Assembly (NCBI GenBank): GCA_000434235.1
Contig: FR891966.1
Location: forward strand, 8,157-72,156
Source: Alistipes sp. CAG:268
GTDB lineage: Bacteria; Bacteroidota; Bacteroidia; Bacteroidales; Rikenellaceae
Length of the DNA stretch: 64,000 nucleotides
Reading direction: 5' to 3'
Shown here: positions 46,084 through 53,812 of the stretch, one piece after another
Position numbering within the stretch: position 1 is the stretch's first letter
Layout of the letters: each line of letters opens with the position of its first letter
The notes under the pieces: model-generated
Database searches by the model: none
The model's input: the letters and a program-made list of their open reading frames with translations, nothing else
Told to the model about the DNA's origin: nothing
Position numbers and translations under genes: made by a program

Positions 46084-47135
46084 TTTTCCTTAAGTTTGAT
46101 GCACAGCAGGGCCTGATAGTCGGCCTCGCCCGAGAGTCCGTATTCGAAGGTATGGCGTTCCGGATAGATCATCCGGAGCCGTTTGGCCAGGTTCTGAAGT
46201 CCGATTCCCGAGCCGCTGCGGTCCGATTCGGCCTTCGGGAAGTAGCTGTTCTTGATCTTGCAGATCAGCTGGTCGCCGATCTCGTGGATGTCGATGGTGA
46301 TGTACGACGGCTTTTCGTTGCTCACGCCGTGTTTAAAGGCGTTTTCCACGAGCGAGATGAACAGCAGCGGCGCCACGGGTGTCTGCGACGGCTCGTCGGG
46401 CAGCGAGACAAAGAGCCGGACGTGGCGCGGCAGGCGGATGCGCATCAGTTCGATGTAGTCGCGCAGGAAGTCGATCTCGGCGCTCAGGGGCACGGCCGGG
46501 TGGCTGCTGTCGTAGAGCACGTAACGAAGCATCCGGCTCAGGTCGTGGACCGCCTGCTGGGCTCGCGAGGTGTCGATCTGTATGAGTGAGTAGATGTTGT
46601 TGAGCGTATTGAACAGAAAATGCGGGTTCAACTGGCTCTTGAGATTCTGCAGTTCGGCCTCGGTATGGCTGTGTTCAAGTCGCTGCCTGGCCGTTTCGGC
46701 TTTGTACCAGCTTCCCGTCATCCGGATGGCCACGCTTACGGCTACGACAAGCAGGTAGAGGATGGCGTTTCCGGCGAAGAAGCGTACGGCATGCTGCCAC
46801 GGGAGTTCCGGCCTGTGCATACCGATCAGGTCGGGCGGGGGCAGGATGTAACGGAAGAACAGGTGCAGCAGGGCGATCACGGCGGCGACCAGCAAGAGGT
46901 TGCAGCCCAGGAACCGGCCCGGATGGCGCGTGAAGAGATGCCGTTCGATGAGCCGGAAATAGTTCGTGTAGAAGACCACCATGAACGAGAGGGTCACCAG
47001 CAGGAAGCGCACGTACTCCGGGCCCTGCATCAGCGGGCGGTTGGGTGCCGTGACGAAGAGCGGGATGCCCAGGATCACGGCCCATGCCGTGATGTGGACC
47101 AGATACCCCGTATATTTCGATTGCAGGATGTTCAT
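46080..47135 (-). CDS. LytS/YpdA-type sensor histidine kinase
   Basis: A 351-residue membrane kinase. Four hydrophobic segments (about 12-135) precede a short coiled coil and the His_kinase domain with QLNPHFLFNTLNNIYSLIQI (phospho-His) and the ATPase part PLLFISLVENAFKHG and GSGIGLQNLAKRL. It pairs with the LytTR regulator. It lies 29 bases downstream of the MacB permease gene on the same strand, so the system may sense substrates of, or stress relieved by, the exporter. Confidence 0.95.
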   Translation of the reverse strand: MNILQSKYTGYLVHITAWAVILGIPLFVTAPNRPLMQGPEYVRFLLVTLSFMVVFYTNYFRLIERHLFTRHPGRFLGCNLLLVAAVIALLHLFFRYILPPPDLIGMHRPELPWQHAVRFFAGNAILYLLVVAVSVAIRMTGSWYKAETARQRLEHSHTEAELQNLKSQLNPHFLFNTLNNIYSLIQIDTSRAQQAVHDLSRMLRYVLYDSSHPAVPLSAEIDFLRDYIELMRIRLPRHVRLFVSLPDEPSQTPVAPLLFISLVENAFKHGVSNEKPSYITIDIHEIGDQLICKIKNSYFPKAESDRSGSGIGLQNLAKRLRMIYPERHTFEYGLSGEADYQALLCIKLKEK

Positions 47136-47164
47136 CTTACCGCAAAGTTACGGAATTGTTGCGA

Positions 47165-48385
47165 CTATTCATAACGGATCGCCTCGATCGGATCGAGCAT
47201 GGCGGCCTTCTGTGCGGGATACCATCCGAAGAAGACACCCGTGAGGGTGCAGACCGCGAACGAGAGGAAGACGCTCCACGGCTGGATGTAGATCGGGAAG
47301 GCGGCGACGTGATTGACGACGAGGGCCGCGCCGATACCCAGCAGCACGCCGATCAGTCCGCCCGTTACGCTGATGAGGATCGACTCGATGAGGAACTGTG
47401 CCAGAATGTCGCGCCCCTTGGCGCCGATCGACATGCGCAGTCCGATCTCGCGGGTGCGCTCGGTGACCGACACGTACATGATGTTCATGATGCCGATGCC
47501 GCCCACGAGCAGCGAGATGCCCGCCACGGCGGCCAGCAGCACCGTCATCATGTCGGTCGTCGAGGTCATCATCGACGAGAGCTCCTGCTGCGAGCGGATC
47601 GAGAAGTCGTCCTCGTCGCTCTCCTTCAGGCGGTGGTTCGTGCGCAGGATCTCCGTGATCTCGTCGATCGCCCGGTTGGTATAGCCTTCGGTCAGCGCCG
47701 AACAGACGATCTCCTGCAGGTGGGTGATGGCCAGGATCCGCTTCTGCACCGTGGTGTAGGGGGCGATGATCAGGTCGTCCTGGTCCATGCCCATGCTGTT
47801 GTAGCCCTTGCTTTCGAGCAGCCCCACGATGCGGAAGGGAATCGTGCCGAAGCGGATCACCTTCCCGACGGGAGAGTTCCCGTCGGTGAAGAGCTCGTCG
47901 GCAACCGTTTGGCCGATGAGACAGACCTTCGCGGCGGTGCGTATGTCCTGTTCGGAGAAGGTGTCTCCTTCGGCCACCTTGTAGCGCCGGATCTCCAGAT
48001 AGTCGGTGTTCACGCCATAGATCGTCGTCGGGGTGTTGTTGGCCCCGTAGATGGCTTGTCCCGAACTGTTCACCATCGGCGAAACGTGGTTCACGTAGCG
48101 CGTTTCGTTGCTGATGTCCTCCAGATCCTGCAGCTTGAGCGACTCCATGTCGTCGGCGTCGAGGCGGACGCCGCCCTGCATGTCACCGCCCGGGCGGATC
48201 ATGATCATGTTCGATCCCATCTCGCTGATTTCGGCCTGGATGCTCCGTTTCGAACCCTGTCCGATGGCGAGCATCGTGATGACCGACGCCACGCCGATGA
48301 TGATGCCGAGCATCGTCAGGAATCCGCGCAGCTTGTTGTTGCTCAGTGCCTTGACGGCAATTTTGAAAAGATTCGCGAAGTTCAT
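47165..48385 (-). CDS. MacB-type ABC transporter permease
   Basis: A 406-residue permease: one N-terminal membrane segment (MLGIIIGVASVITMLAIGQG), a periplasmic MacB_PCD domain (about 50-270) and three C-terminal FtsX helices (LLAAVAGISLLVGGIGIMNI and others, ending PIEAIRYE). In E. coli MacB the ATPase is fused; here it is encoded by the next gene upstream, 3 bases away. The likely function is export of a periplasmic peptide, macrolide or lipid through the MacA-TolC channel. Confidence 0.95.
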   Translation of the reverse strand: MNFANLFKIAVKALSNNKLRGFLTMLGIIIGVASVITMLAIGQGSKRSIQAEISEMGSNMIMIRPGGDMQGGVRLDADDMESLKLQDLEDISNETRYVNHVSPMVNSSGQAIYGANNTPTTIYGVNTDYLEIRRYKVAEGDTFSEQDIRTAAKVCLIGQTVADELFTDGNSPVGKVIRFGTIPFRIVGLLESKGYNSMGMDQDDLIIAPYTTVQKRILAITHLQEIVCSALTEGYTNRAIDEITEILRTNHRLKESDEDDFSIRSQQELSSMMTSTTDMMTVLLAAVAGISLLVGGIGIMNIMYVSVTERTREIGLRMSIGAKGRDILAQFLIESILISVTGGLIGVLLGIGAALVVNHVAAFPIYIQPWSVFLSFAVCTLTGVFFGWYPAQKAAMLDPIEAIRYE

Positions 48386-48388
48386 GGA

Positions 48389-49132
48389 TCAATCGTCGGT
48401 TTTGGGCAGCCGGGCAAGTGCCTCGGCTGCGCTCAGAATGTGGTCGTTACGGACGTCGTCCGTGATGCGCCCGTCGCGGAGCGTGATGTTGCGGCTGCTG
48501 TAGCGTGCGATCTCCGGATTGTGGGTCACGAAGATGATCGTGCGCCCCGCGGCGTGGAGTTGTTGGAAGAGCACCAGCACCTCGAAACTCGTGCGGGTAT
48601 CGAGGTTTCCCGTCGCCTCGTCGGCCAGGATCACCGCCGGGTCGTTCACCAGGGCGCGGGCAATGGCCACGCGCTGCATCTGTCCTCCCGACATCTGGTT
48701 GCTCTTGTGAAGTAACCTGTCGCCCAGACCGACGGCGCGAAGTGCCTCCACGGCCCGGCGGTAACGTTCCGACGCCGTGCAGGAAGAGTTGTACATGAGC
48801 GGCAGTTCGACATTCTCGATCGCCGTGGTCTTGGGCAACAGGTTGTAGTTCTGAAAGACGAATCCGATCTTGCGGTTGCGCAGCGTCGCCCGCTGGTTCT
48901 TGTCCATCGTGCGGACGGCCACGCCGTCGAGGTAGTATTCGCCCGAGGTCGGTGTATCGAGGCAGCCGAGCGTGTTCAGCAGGGTTGATTTCCCCGATCC
49001 GGAGGTTCCCATGATGGTGACGAACTCTCCTTCGCGGATCGTGAACGAAACGCCGCGCAGGGCGTGTACCGTCTCGTCGCCGACCCGAAAATCCCGCCGG
49101 ATCTCATCCAGCCTGATGACCTCTTTGTTCAT
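48389..49132 (-). CDS. ABC transporter ATP-binding protein (MacB/LolD type)
   Basis: A 247-residue ATPase. Walker A GTSGSGKSTLLN, Q-loop region FVFQNYNLLPKTTAIENVEL, signature MSGGQMQRVAIARAL, Walker B VILADEATGNLD and the H-loop THNPE are all present. It supplies energy to the adjacent MacB-type permease. The 74-base gap to the upstream macA-like gene shows no promoter. Confidence 0.96.
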   Translation of the reverse strand: MNKEVIRLDEIRRDFRVGDETVHALRGVSFTIREGEFVTIMGTSGSGKSTLLNTLGCLDTPTSGEYYLDGVAVRTMDKNQRATLRNRKIGFVFQNYNLLPKTTAIENVELPLMYNSSCTASERYRRAVEALRAVGLGDRLLHKSNQMSGGQMQRVAIARALVNDPAVILADEATGNLDTRTSFEVLVLFQQLHAAGRTIIFVTHNPEIARYSSRNITLRDGRITDDVRNDHILSAAEALARLPKTDD

Positions 49133-49206
49133 GATTCCTTTGTTTTTTAGTGTGTGGCTGTTCCCGCAGTCCCCTCCGGACTGTCGGTCCGGGGCCTTTG
49201 CTGCGG

Positions 49207-50397
49207 CTATTTCTTTTTCTTGTCGCCTCCCGGGGGCGAGGGCATGAAGGGGCTGCGTTCGGCCGTTGCCGCTGCGGGGGCGGCCGTTGCCGCCGTCAGC
49301 TCAGCGACGACCTGCTCGCCGTCCGCAAGTCCGTCGATGATCTCGGTCAGTTCGCCGCTCGCCGCACCCGTTGTGACGTAACGCGGAGTCAGCGTGTCGC
49401 CGTTCTTCACCCAGAGCTCGCGCTTGCCCGGTTCCGAACCGCCTTCGGCGGCTACGGTCACACCCAGTTCGGCCAGCAGCCCGGCATCGGGGACGAAGCG
49501 GAGTGCCTTGGTCGGCACGGCCAGTGCGTTCTCCTTCTCGAGCGTGTAGATCGTGACATTGGCCGTCAGCCCCGGTTTGAGCTTCAGGTCGGGGTTGTAG
49601 GCCGAGATCACCACTTCGTAGGTCACGACGCTCGATTCGGTCGTCGCCTCGAGGCGTACCTGCTGTACGGTGCCCTCGAACGTGTCGTCGGGGTAGGCAT
49701 CGACCGTGAACTCCACGCGCTGCCCGTCCCGGACTTCGCCGATGTCGGCCTCGTCCACATCGGCCACGACTTGCATCTGCGTCAGGTCCTGCGCGATGGT
49801 GAAGAGCGTAGGGGTTTCGAAGCTGGCCGCCACGGTCTGGCCCTCCTCCACGGCCCGGCTGATGACCACGCCGTCGATGGGCGAGGTGATGGTCGCATAG
49901 TCCAGATTCCGTTTCACCTTGACGATGGCTGCCTGGGCCTGTTCATAGGCGTTGCGCGACTTTTCGTACAGGTAGAAGGCTTCGTCGTATTCGGCGTCGC
50001 TGACCAACTCCTTTTCATGGAGGGTCCGGGTTCGCGCGTAGTTCTTGGTCTGGTATTCATATTCGGTCTTGCAGCTGGCCAGTTCGGCCTCCGACTGCTC
50101 CAGTTCGGCCTGGAGCGTCACCTTGTCCATCTCGGCGATCAGCTGTCCGGCGTGCACCACGTCGTTGTAGTCCACGTAGAGCTTGTCGATGATGCCCGAC
50201 ACCTGCGTACCGACATCCACCTCCGTGACCGGCTCCACCGTACCGGTGGCCATGACCGAATTCCGGATCGTGATGCGGCTCGTCGCGGCCGTCTCGAGCG
50301 TGATCCCGTCCTGCTTCGGCGTGCGCAGCAGCAGCCACGCCCCGCCGACCACCACCACGGCGGCCACCGCCGTGATAAGCACCTTTTTCCGTTTCAT
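49207..50397 (-). CDS. MacA-like periplasmic adaptor
   Basis: A 396-residue membrane-fusion protein anchored by an N-terminal helix (VLITAVAAVVVVGGAWLLL). Layout: lipoyl half (VGTQVSGIIDKLYVDYNDVV), a helical hairpin (about 85-150), the second lipoyl half (ITSPIDGVVISRAVEEGQTV), a beta-barrel (VDEADIGEVRDGQRVEF) and a membrane-proximal domain. The Ala/Pro-rich C terminus ends in PPGGDKKKK. It connects the MacB-type permease with the TolC-family protein encoded just upstream. Confidence 0.95.
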   Translation of the reverse strand: MKRKKVLITAVAAVVVVGGAWLLLRTPKQDGITLETAATSRITIRNSVMATGTVEPVTEVDVGTQVSGIIDKLYVDYNDVVHAGQLIAEMDKVTLQAELEQSEAELASCKTEYEYQTKNYARTRTLHEKELVSDAEYDEAFYLYEKSRNAYEQAQAAIVKVKRNLDYATITSPIDGVVISRAVEEGQTVAASFETPTLFTIAQDLTQMQVVADVDEADIGEVRDGQRVEFTVDAYPDDTFEGTVQQVRLEATTESSVVTYEVVISAYNPDLKLKPGLTANVTIYTLEKENALAVPTKALRFVPDAGLLAELGVTVAAEGGSEPGKRELWVKNGDTLTPRYVTTGAASGELTEIIDGLADGEQVVAELTAATAAPAAATAERSPFMPSPPGGDKKKK

Positions 50398-50412
50398 CGT
50401 CTATTGCGTTTT

Positions 50413-51729
50413 TTAATAATTGGCTTCCGTGTCGCGACCCTGATAGATGTTCAGCAGTTCGATGTTCAGCAGGGCCATGTATTTGGCCTGCAGCACCTCC
50501 TGACGGGCCGCCGTCAGTTCGTTCTGGGCCGTGAGCACCTCGACGGTGTTTTTCATGCCCACAGCGAACTGCTCGCTCGTGAGTTCGTAACTCTGTTGTG
50601 CGTAGCGCTCCTTCTCGGCAGCGGCGACATACTGCGACTGTGCCGATACGGCATCGAGATAGGCCCCCTCGACCTCCTCGAGCAGCGTCTTCTTCAGATC
50701 GAGCCACGTGAGGCGGCTGTTCTCGGCGGCCAGCCGGGCCTTGTTCACCGCCGTGCGGTTCTTGCGGTTCGAGAAGATCGGGATGCTCAGCGTCAGCCCC
50801 ACGTTCTCGTTGAAGCGGTTCCAGATCTGCGAGCCGCTTTCGTAGCTGCCTCCCGACATGTGGCCGGTTCCGATCCCGGCCGTGAGCGAGAGCGACGGCA
50901 GGAATCCCGACTTCGCCTCGCGGATCTCCAGCTCGGCCGCCTCGACCGAAAGTTCGCCGCGTGCGATCTCCGGCATGGCCCCGAGTGCCGTCTCGTAGAT
51001 CTCGGTCTTCTCCGGAAGCTGTGCGAGGAACTCCTGCTCCCCGACCGTAGGGGCCACCAGCTCGATCCGGTCCGTGATGTCGAGCTCGAGCAACTGCTTG
51101 AGCCGGAGCTTGTAGTTGTCGAGCGACGTGAGGGCAACGACGACCTGGTAGCGGTCGCTTGCATACTGGCTCTCGAACTGGGCGAAATCGACCTTGCTGA
51201 TCGACCCGGCATGCCACATCTGCTCGGCGCGGTCGCGCTGGGCCTTCGATGCTTCGGCCGTACTGCGGTTCACCGTGACCGACTCCATGGCATAGAGGCA
51301 CTGCATGTAGGCTTCGACGATCGCGATGCGGATGTCGTTGGCGGTCTCCTCGACCGAGAGTTCGTCGATGCGGTTCTGCACCTCCTGCCGCTTGACCGCC
51401 GTGCGGAGTTTTCCGCCGTTGTAGAGTGTCATGCCGGCCTCGATGCCGTAGGTGCCCGTGTAGCTGTTGCGGTCGGTGGCCTGGGACGAAGGGTAGTTCG
51501 TGTATCCCTGTGAGGTCGATGCGGTCAGCGAGGGGAAGAGTGCCGCACGGGCCTCCTTCGTGTCTTCGACTCCCGAGAGCATCTCGTTGCGGCTCTGTCG
51601 CAGCTCGATGTTGTTTTCCAATGCATGGTCGAGGCATTCGCGGAGTGTCCAGACCTTCGTGGTATCCTGCGCTGCGGCCATCTGCCAGCCCAGCAGGGCG
51701 ATGAATCCGATGAGCAGTTTGCGTTTCAT
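50413..51729 (-). CDS. TolC-family outer-membrane efflux protein
   Basis: A 438-residue outer-membrane channel with a signal peptide (about 1-20, GWQMAAAQ) and two tandem OEP repeats (WTLRECLDHALENNIELRQS; VGLTLSIPIFSNRKNRTAVN). It is the first gene of the six-gene exporter and two-component operon. The start at 51729 is set by the signal peptide, though the frame is open to 51777. Unlike the tolC at 44 kb it is intact, so it might also serve the neighbouring RND pump. Confidence 0.95.
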   Translation of the reverse strand: MKRKLLIGFIALLGWQMAAAQDTTKVWTLRECLDHALENNIELRQSRNEMLSGVEDTKEARAALFPSLTASTSQGYTNYPSSQATDRNSYTGTYGIEAGMTLYNGGKLRTAVKRQEVQNRIDELSVEETANDIRIAIVEAYMQCLYAMESVTVNRSTAEASKAQRDRAEQMWHAGSISKVDFAQFESQYASDRYQVVVALTSLDNYKLRLKQLLELDITDRIELVAPTVGEQEFLAQLPEKTEIYETALGAMPEIARGELSVEAAELEIREAKSGFLPSLSLTAGIGTGHMSGGSYESGSQIWNRFNENVGLTLSIPIFSNRKNRTAVNKARLAAENSRLTWLDLKKTLLEEVEGAYLDAVSAQSQYVAAAEKERYAQQSYELTSEQFAVGMKNTVEVLTAQNELTAARQEVLQAKYMALLNIELLNIYQGRDTEANY

Positions 51730-51746
51730 TTCGTTCGGTTTTGACG

Positions 51747-51777
51747 CAAAGCTACCCACTCCCGCGTGCACGTCCAA
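51747..51777 (-). promoter_or_regulatory. Promoter of the TolC-MacAB-LytSR operon
   Basis: The minus strand has TTG (51775-51777), a 20-base spacer and TAGCTTTG (51747-51754), an exact -7 match 18 bases before the start codon. Confidence 0.6.
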
Positions 51778-52150
51778 TTGAAATAGACCAGCGGGGCGAT
51801 TGTATCGACGAACGGGGTGATTTTCCGGATCGGATTTCGGGCGGACTGCCGGTTCTCTGCCGTTGCGGCCCGCAGCAGTTGCAGTGCCCGGAGGGAGTCA
51901 GGATGAAAAAATGCGGGTCGGCCAACAGCCGGTCCGCATCCTCGTTTCTGTTGTGGAGAGAGGTTACGGCTGGCTTGGCCACACTGATTCTGGCTGTCAA
52001 GAAACGCTATGGATTTATCATATTTTCCGTATTTTTATAAATGCGACCTCGGCCTTGATCTCGGACGGCAATAGACTTTTTTTCAAAAAAATCGCATTTG
52101 TCGTATAGTTTTTCGGGCTGTTGTCTGTCTAATAGGTAAACGAAGTGAAG
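51778..52150. other. Intergenic stretch without a recognisable gene
   Basis: 373 bases between the divergent exporter operon and the sigma-factor gene. The left part is G+C-rich; the right part (from about 52020) is A/T-rich and probably holds the sigma-factor promoter. A minus-strand frame at 51752-52000 shows no protein-like sequence. Confidence 0.5.
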
Positions 52151-52624
52151 ATGAACACAAAAGAACAACGATTCTCCAAACTGGTCAAGGAGCATGAACA
52201 GACCATATACGCTGTCTGCTATATGTTTTCCCGTGATGCCGATGATGTGGACGATCTGCATCAGGAGATTCTTCTGCGGCTATGGCAGGGATACGACGGG
52301 TTTGAGGGTCGTAGCGATATCAAAACATGGATCTACCGCGTGGCGCTGAACTACTGTATCAACTTCAGCAACAAGCGTAAACGCGAGAAGACAAAACATA
52401 CGGAAACGAGGAAGCCGGAATCCTCTGACAGCGACCTCGAAAAACGAATGCAGATCAAACAGCTCTATCAGCGAATCAATAAGTTGGGACTTGTCGATCG
52501 AAGCGTCATCTTGTTGTGGCTCGAAGGCCTGAGCTATGAGGAGATAGGCGCAATCCTAGGTATCTCGGTCAAGAATGTCTCCTTCAAGTTGGTGCGCATC
52601 AAGGAGCGACTCAAAAAAGACTAA
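52151..52624 (+). CDS. ECF-type RNA polymerase sigma factor
   Basis: A 157-residue sigma-70-family factor. Region 2 is KLVKEHEQTIYAVCYMFSRD to LHQEILLRLWQGYD, then IKTWIYRVALNYCINF. A charged linker leads to region 4, VILLWLEGLSYEEIGAILGI with SVKNVSFKLVRIKERLKK. The in-frame GTG at 52145 is a less likely start than ATG 52151. The next gene, 18 bases on, encodes a membrane protein that is the natural anti-sigma candidate. Base composition is less G+C-rich than in flanking genes. Confidence 0.93.
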   Translation: MNTKEQRFSKLVKEHEQTIYAVCYMFSRDADDVDDLHQEILLRLWQGYDGFEGRSDIKTWIYRVALNYCINFSNKRKREKTKHTETRKPESSDSDLEKRMQIKQLYQRINKLGLVDRSVILLWLEGLSYEEIGAILGISVKNVSFKLVRIKERLKKD

Positions 52625-52642
52625 CGCCTAAAAAGAAAAAGT

Positions 52643-53227
52643 ATGAATATGGAACGCAACCCAGGACAAGAACTTGAAGCACTGAGAGCCGATTACAACG
52701 CACTCAAAGCACAGATGAAGCAACAGGAGCGTTTGAACGAACGTTTTTTCAAAGCAGCACGTCTTCGTCCGGCGCAAGCCGTGAGCAAGGGGATTCGGAA
52801 TCGCATGATACTCGATGTATTGACCTTGCCCATAATTTGGATTATCTGTATCACTACCCACTGGCCGCTACTGTTCGGTGTGTTGGTATCACTGTGGACG
52901 TTGATCGATCTCGTTGCCACAATCTGGATCAACCGCAAATTGGGCATGGACCATCTGCTTGATGGCGATACGCGTACAGTCACTTATGCTATAACCTCCT
53001 ATCGTCGCTTTTACCGCCGTGCCTTGGCCGTCAGTATCATTCCCTGCATTGCGATGATCTCATATATCTTCATCGAGCTTCTCGCCCGCATCGATAACTC
53101 GGCCAACCGCAACCTAATCATCGCAATCGGTATTGCATACACACTCATTGCGGTCATTATTACATTGTGGCAATATCGTCGCCACGCTAAAGCCTGCGAT
53201 GATCTGCTCAACGAGTTCGAAGAGTAG
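52643..53227 (+). CDS. Membrane protein paired with the sigma factor
   Basis: A 194-residue protein with a coiled-coil N terminus (EALRADYNALKAQMKQQERL) and four hydrophobic segments (about 55-72, 76-94, 130-150, 160-178), ending in an acidic tail. It does not resemble the common FecR or zinc anti-sigma folds. Position directly after an ECF sigma gene suggests that it controls the sigma factor, but there is no motif to prove it. G+C is visibly lower than in neighbouring operons. Confidence 0.7.
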   Translation: MNMERNPGQELEALRADYNALKAQMKQQERLNERFFKAARLRPAQAVSKGIRNRMILDVLTLPIIWIICITTHWPLLFGVLVSLWTLIDLVATIWINRKLGMDHLLDGDTRTVTYAITSYRRFYRRALAVSIIPCIAMISYIFIELLARIDNSANRNLIIAIGIAYTLIAVIITLWQYRRHAKACDDLLNEFEE

Positions 53228-53543
53228 CGCACATCGTGCAGAACCGGGTGGAACAAAATAAACTCTTTCCCAGAGAAACTGTAGTTTACCGGCAGCCGTG
53301 TGGTATGTAGCCCTTGAAAAAGATCTTTTGCAAAAAAACAGCATACTGCAGAGTCTTATCTGTGAGGTTCTGCAGCATGCTGTCTTTGTCGGTAGTTTGT
53401 TTCCGCTACCATCGACTTGGTTTATTCCATCATCCTAGCAATGCTTTCGGTCGGACTGTACTGTCGTCTATCAATATAGACCAGGAAAGAGGGGTGATGA
53501 ATGGACAAACAGCTATACGGTTAGACGTGTGACCAAAACAAAA
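53228..53543. other. Intergenic region downstream of the sigma-factor pair
   Basis: No gene recognised. It contains the large hairpin at 53338-53383; the remainder shows no motif I can name. Confidence 0.5.
53338..53383. terminator. Large hairpin, probable terminator
   Basis: A 15-position stem with one mismatch (53338-53352 with 53369-53383) and a 16-base loop. A run of seven A lies on the left, which is a T run on the minus strand; on the plus strand only CTTTGT follows. It probably ends the sigma-factor unit and may act in both directions. Confidence 0.55.
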
Positions 53544-53572
53544 TAAGGATGTTACTCATCGTAACATCCTTA
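53535..53572 (-). terminator. Terminator of tRNA-Ser
   Basis: A perfect 12-bp stem (53544-53555 with 53561-53572) and 5-base loop, followed on the minus strand by TTTTGTTTTG, just after the tRNA 3' end. Confidence 0.8.
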
Positions 53573-53577
53573 CCATC

Positions 53578-53668
53578 TGGCGGAGAGAAGGGGATTCGAA
53601 CCCCTGAAACCCTTTTGGGGTTTACTCGCTTTCCAGGCGGGCCAGTTCAACCACTCCTGCATCTCTCC
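53578..53668 (-). tRNA. tRNA-Ser (anticodon GGA), CCA encoded
   Basis: A class II tRNA on the minus strand. Acceptor arm GGAGAGA with TCTCTCC, discriminator G at 53581 and an encoded CCA (53578-53580). The T-loop reads GTTCGAATC. A long variable arm (AAACCC with GGGTTT) is typical of serine tRNAs. The anticodon GGA is at 53632-53634, reading UCC and UCU codons. The anticodon stem has one C-A mismatch at its second pair. Confidence 0.95.
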
Positions 53669-53774
53669 CGATTGCGGAGACAAAAGTAATAATTATTTTC
53701 TTAAGTTGCCGCATGTCGTTGGTGAAAAGTGCGCTTTTTTGTCCCTGCGGCGTGTGTAAATCCCCCAAGTTTCG

Positions 53775-53782
53775 TATCTTTG
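53775..53782 (+). promoter_or_regulatory. -7 box of the C1 peptidase gene
   Basis: TATCTTTG, an exact match, 31 bases before the ATG at 53813. The -33 element is not clear. Confidence 0.55.
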
Positions 53783-53812
53783 GACAATAACCCGAATAAC
53801 CGGACGCAAGCC

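Noticed and set aside
51752-52000. An 82-codon minus-strand frame between the exporter operon and the sigma factor
   Set aside because: Low-complexity basic sequence without a promoter or homology features; more likely non-coding.
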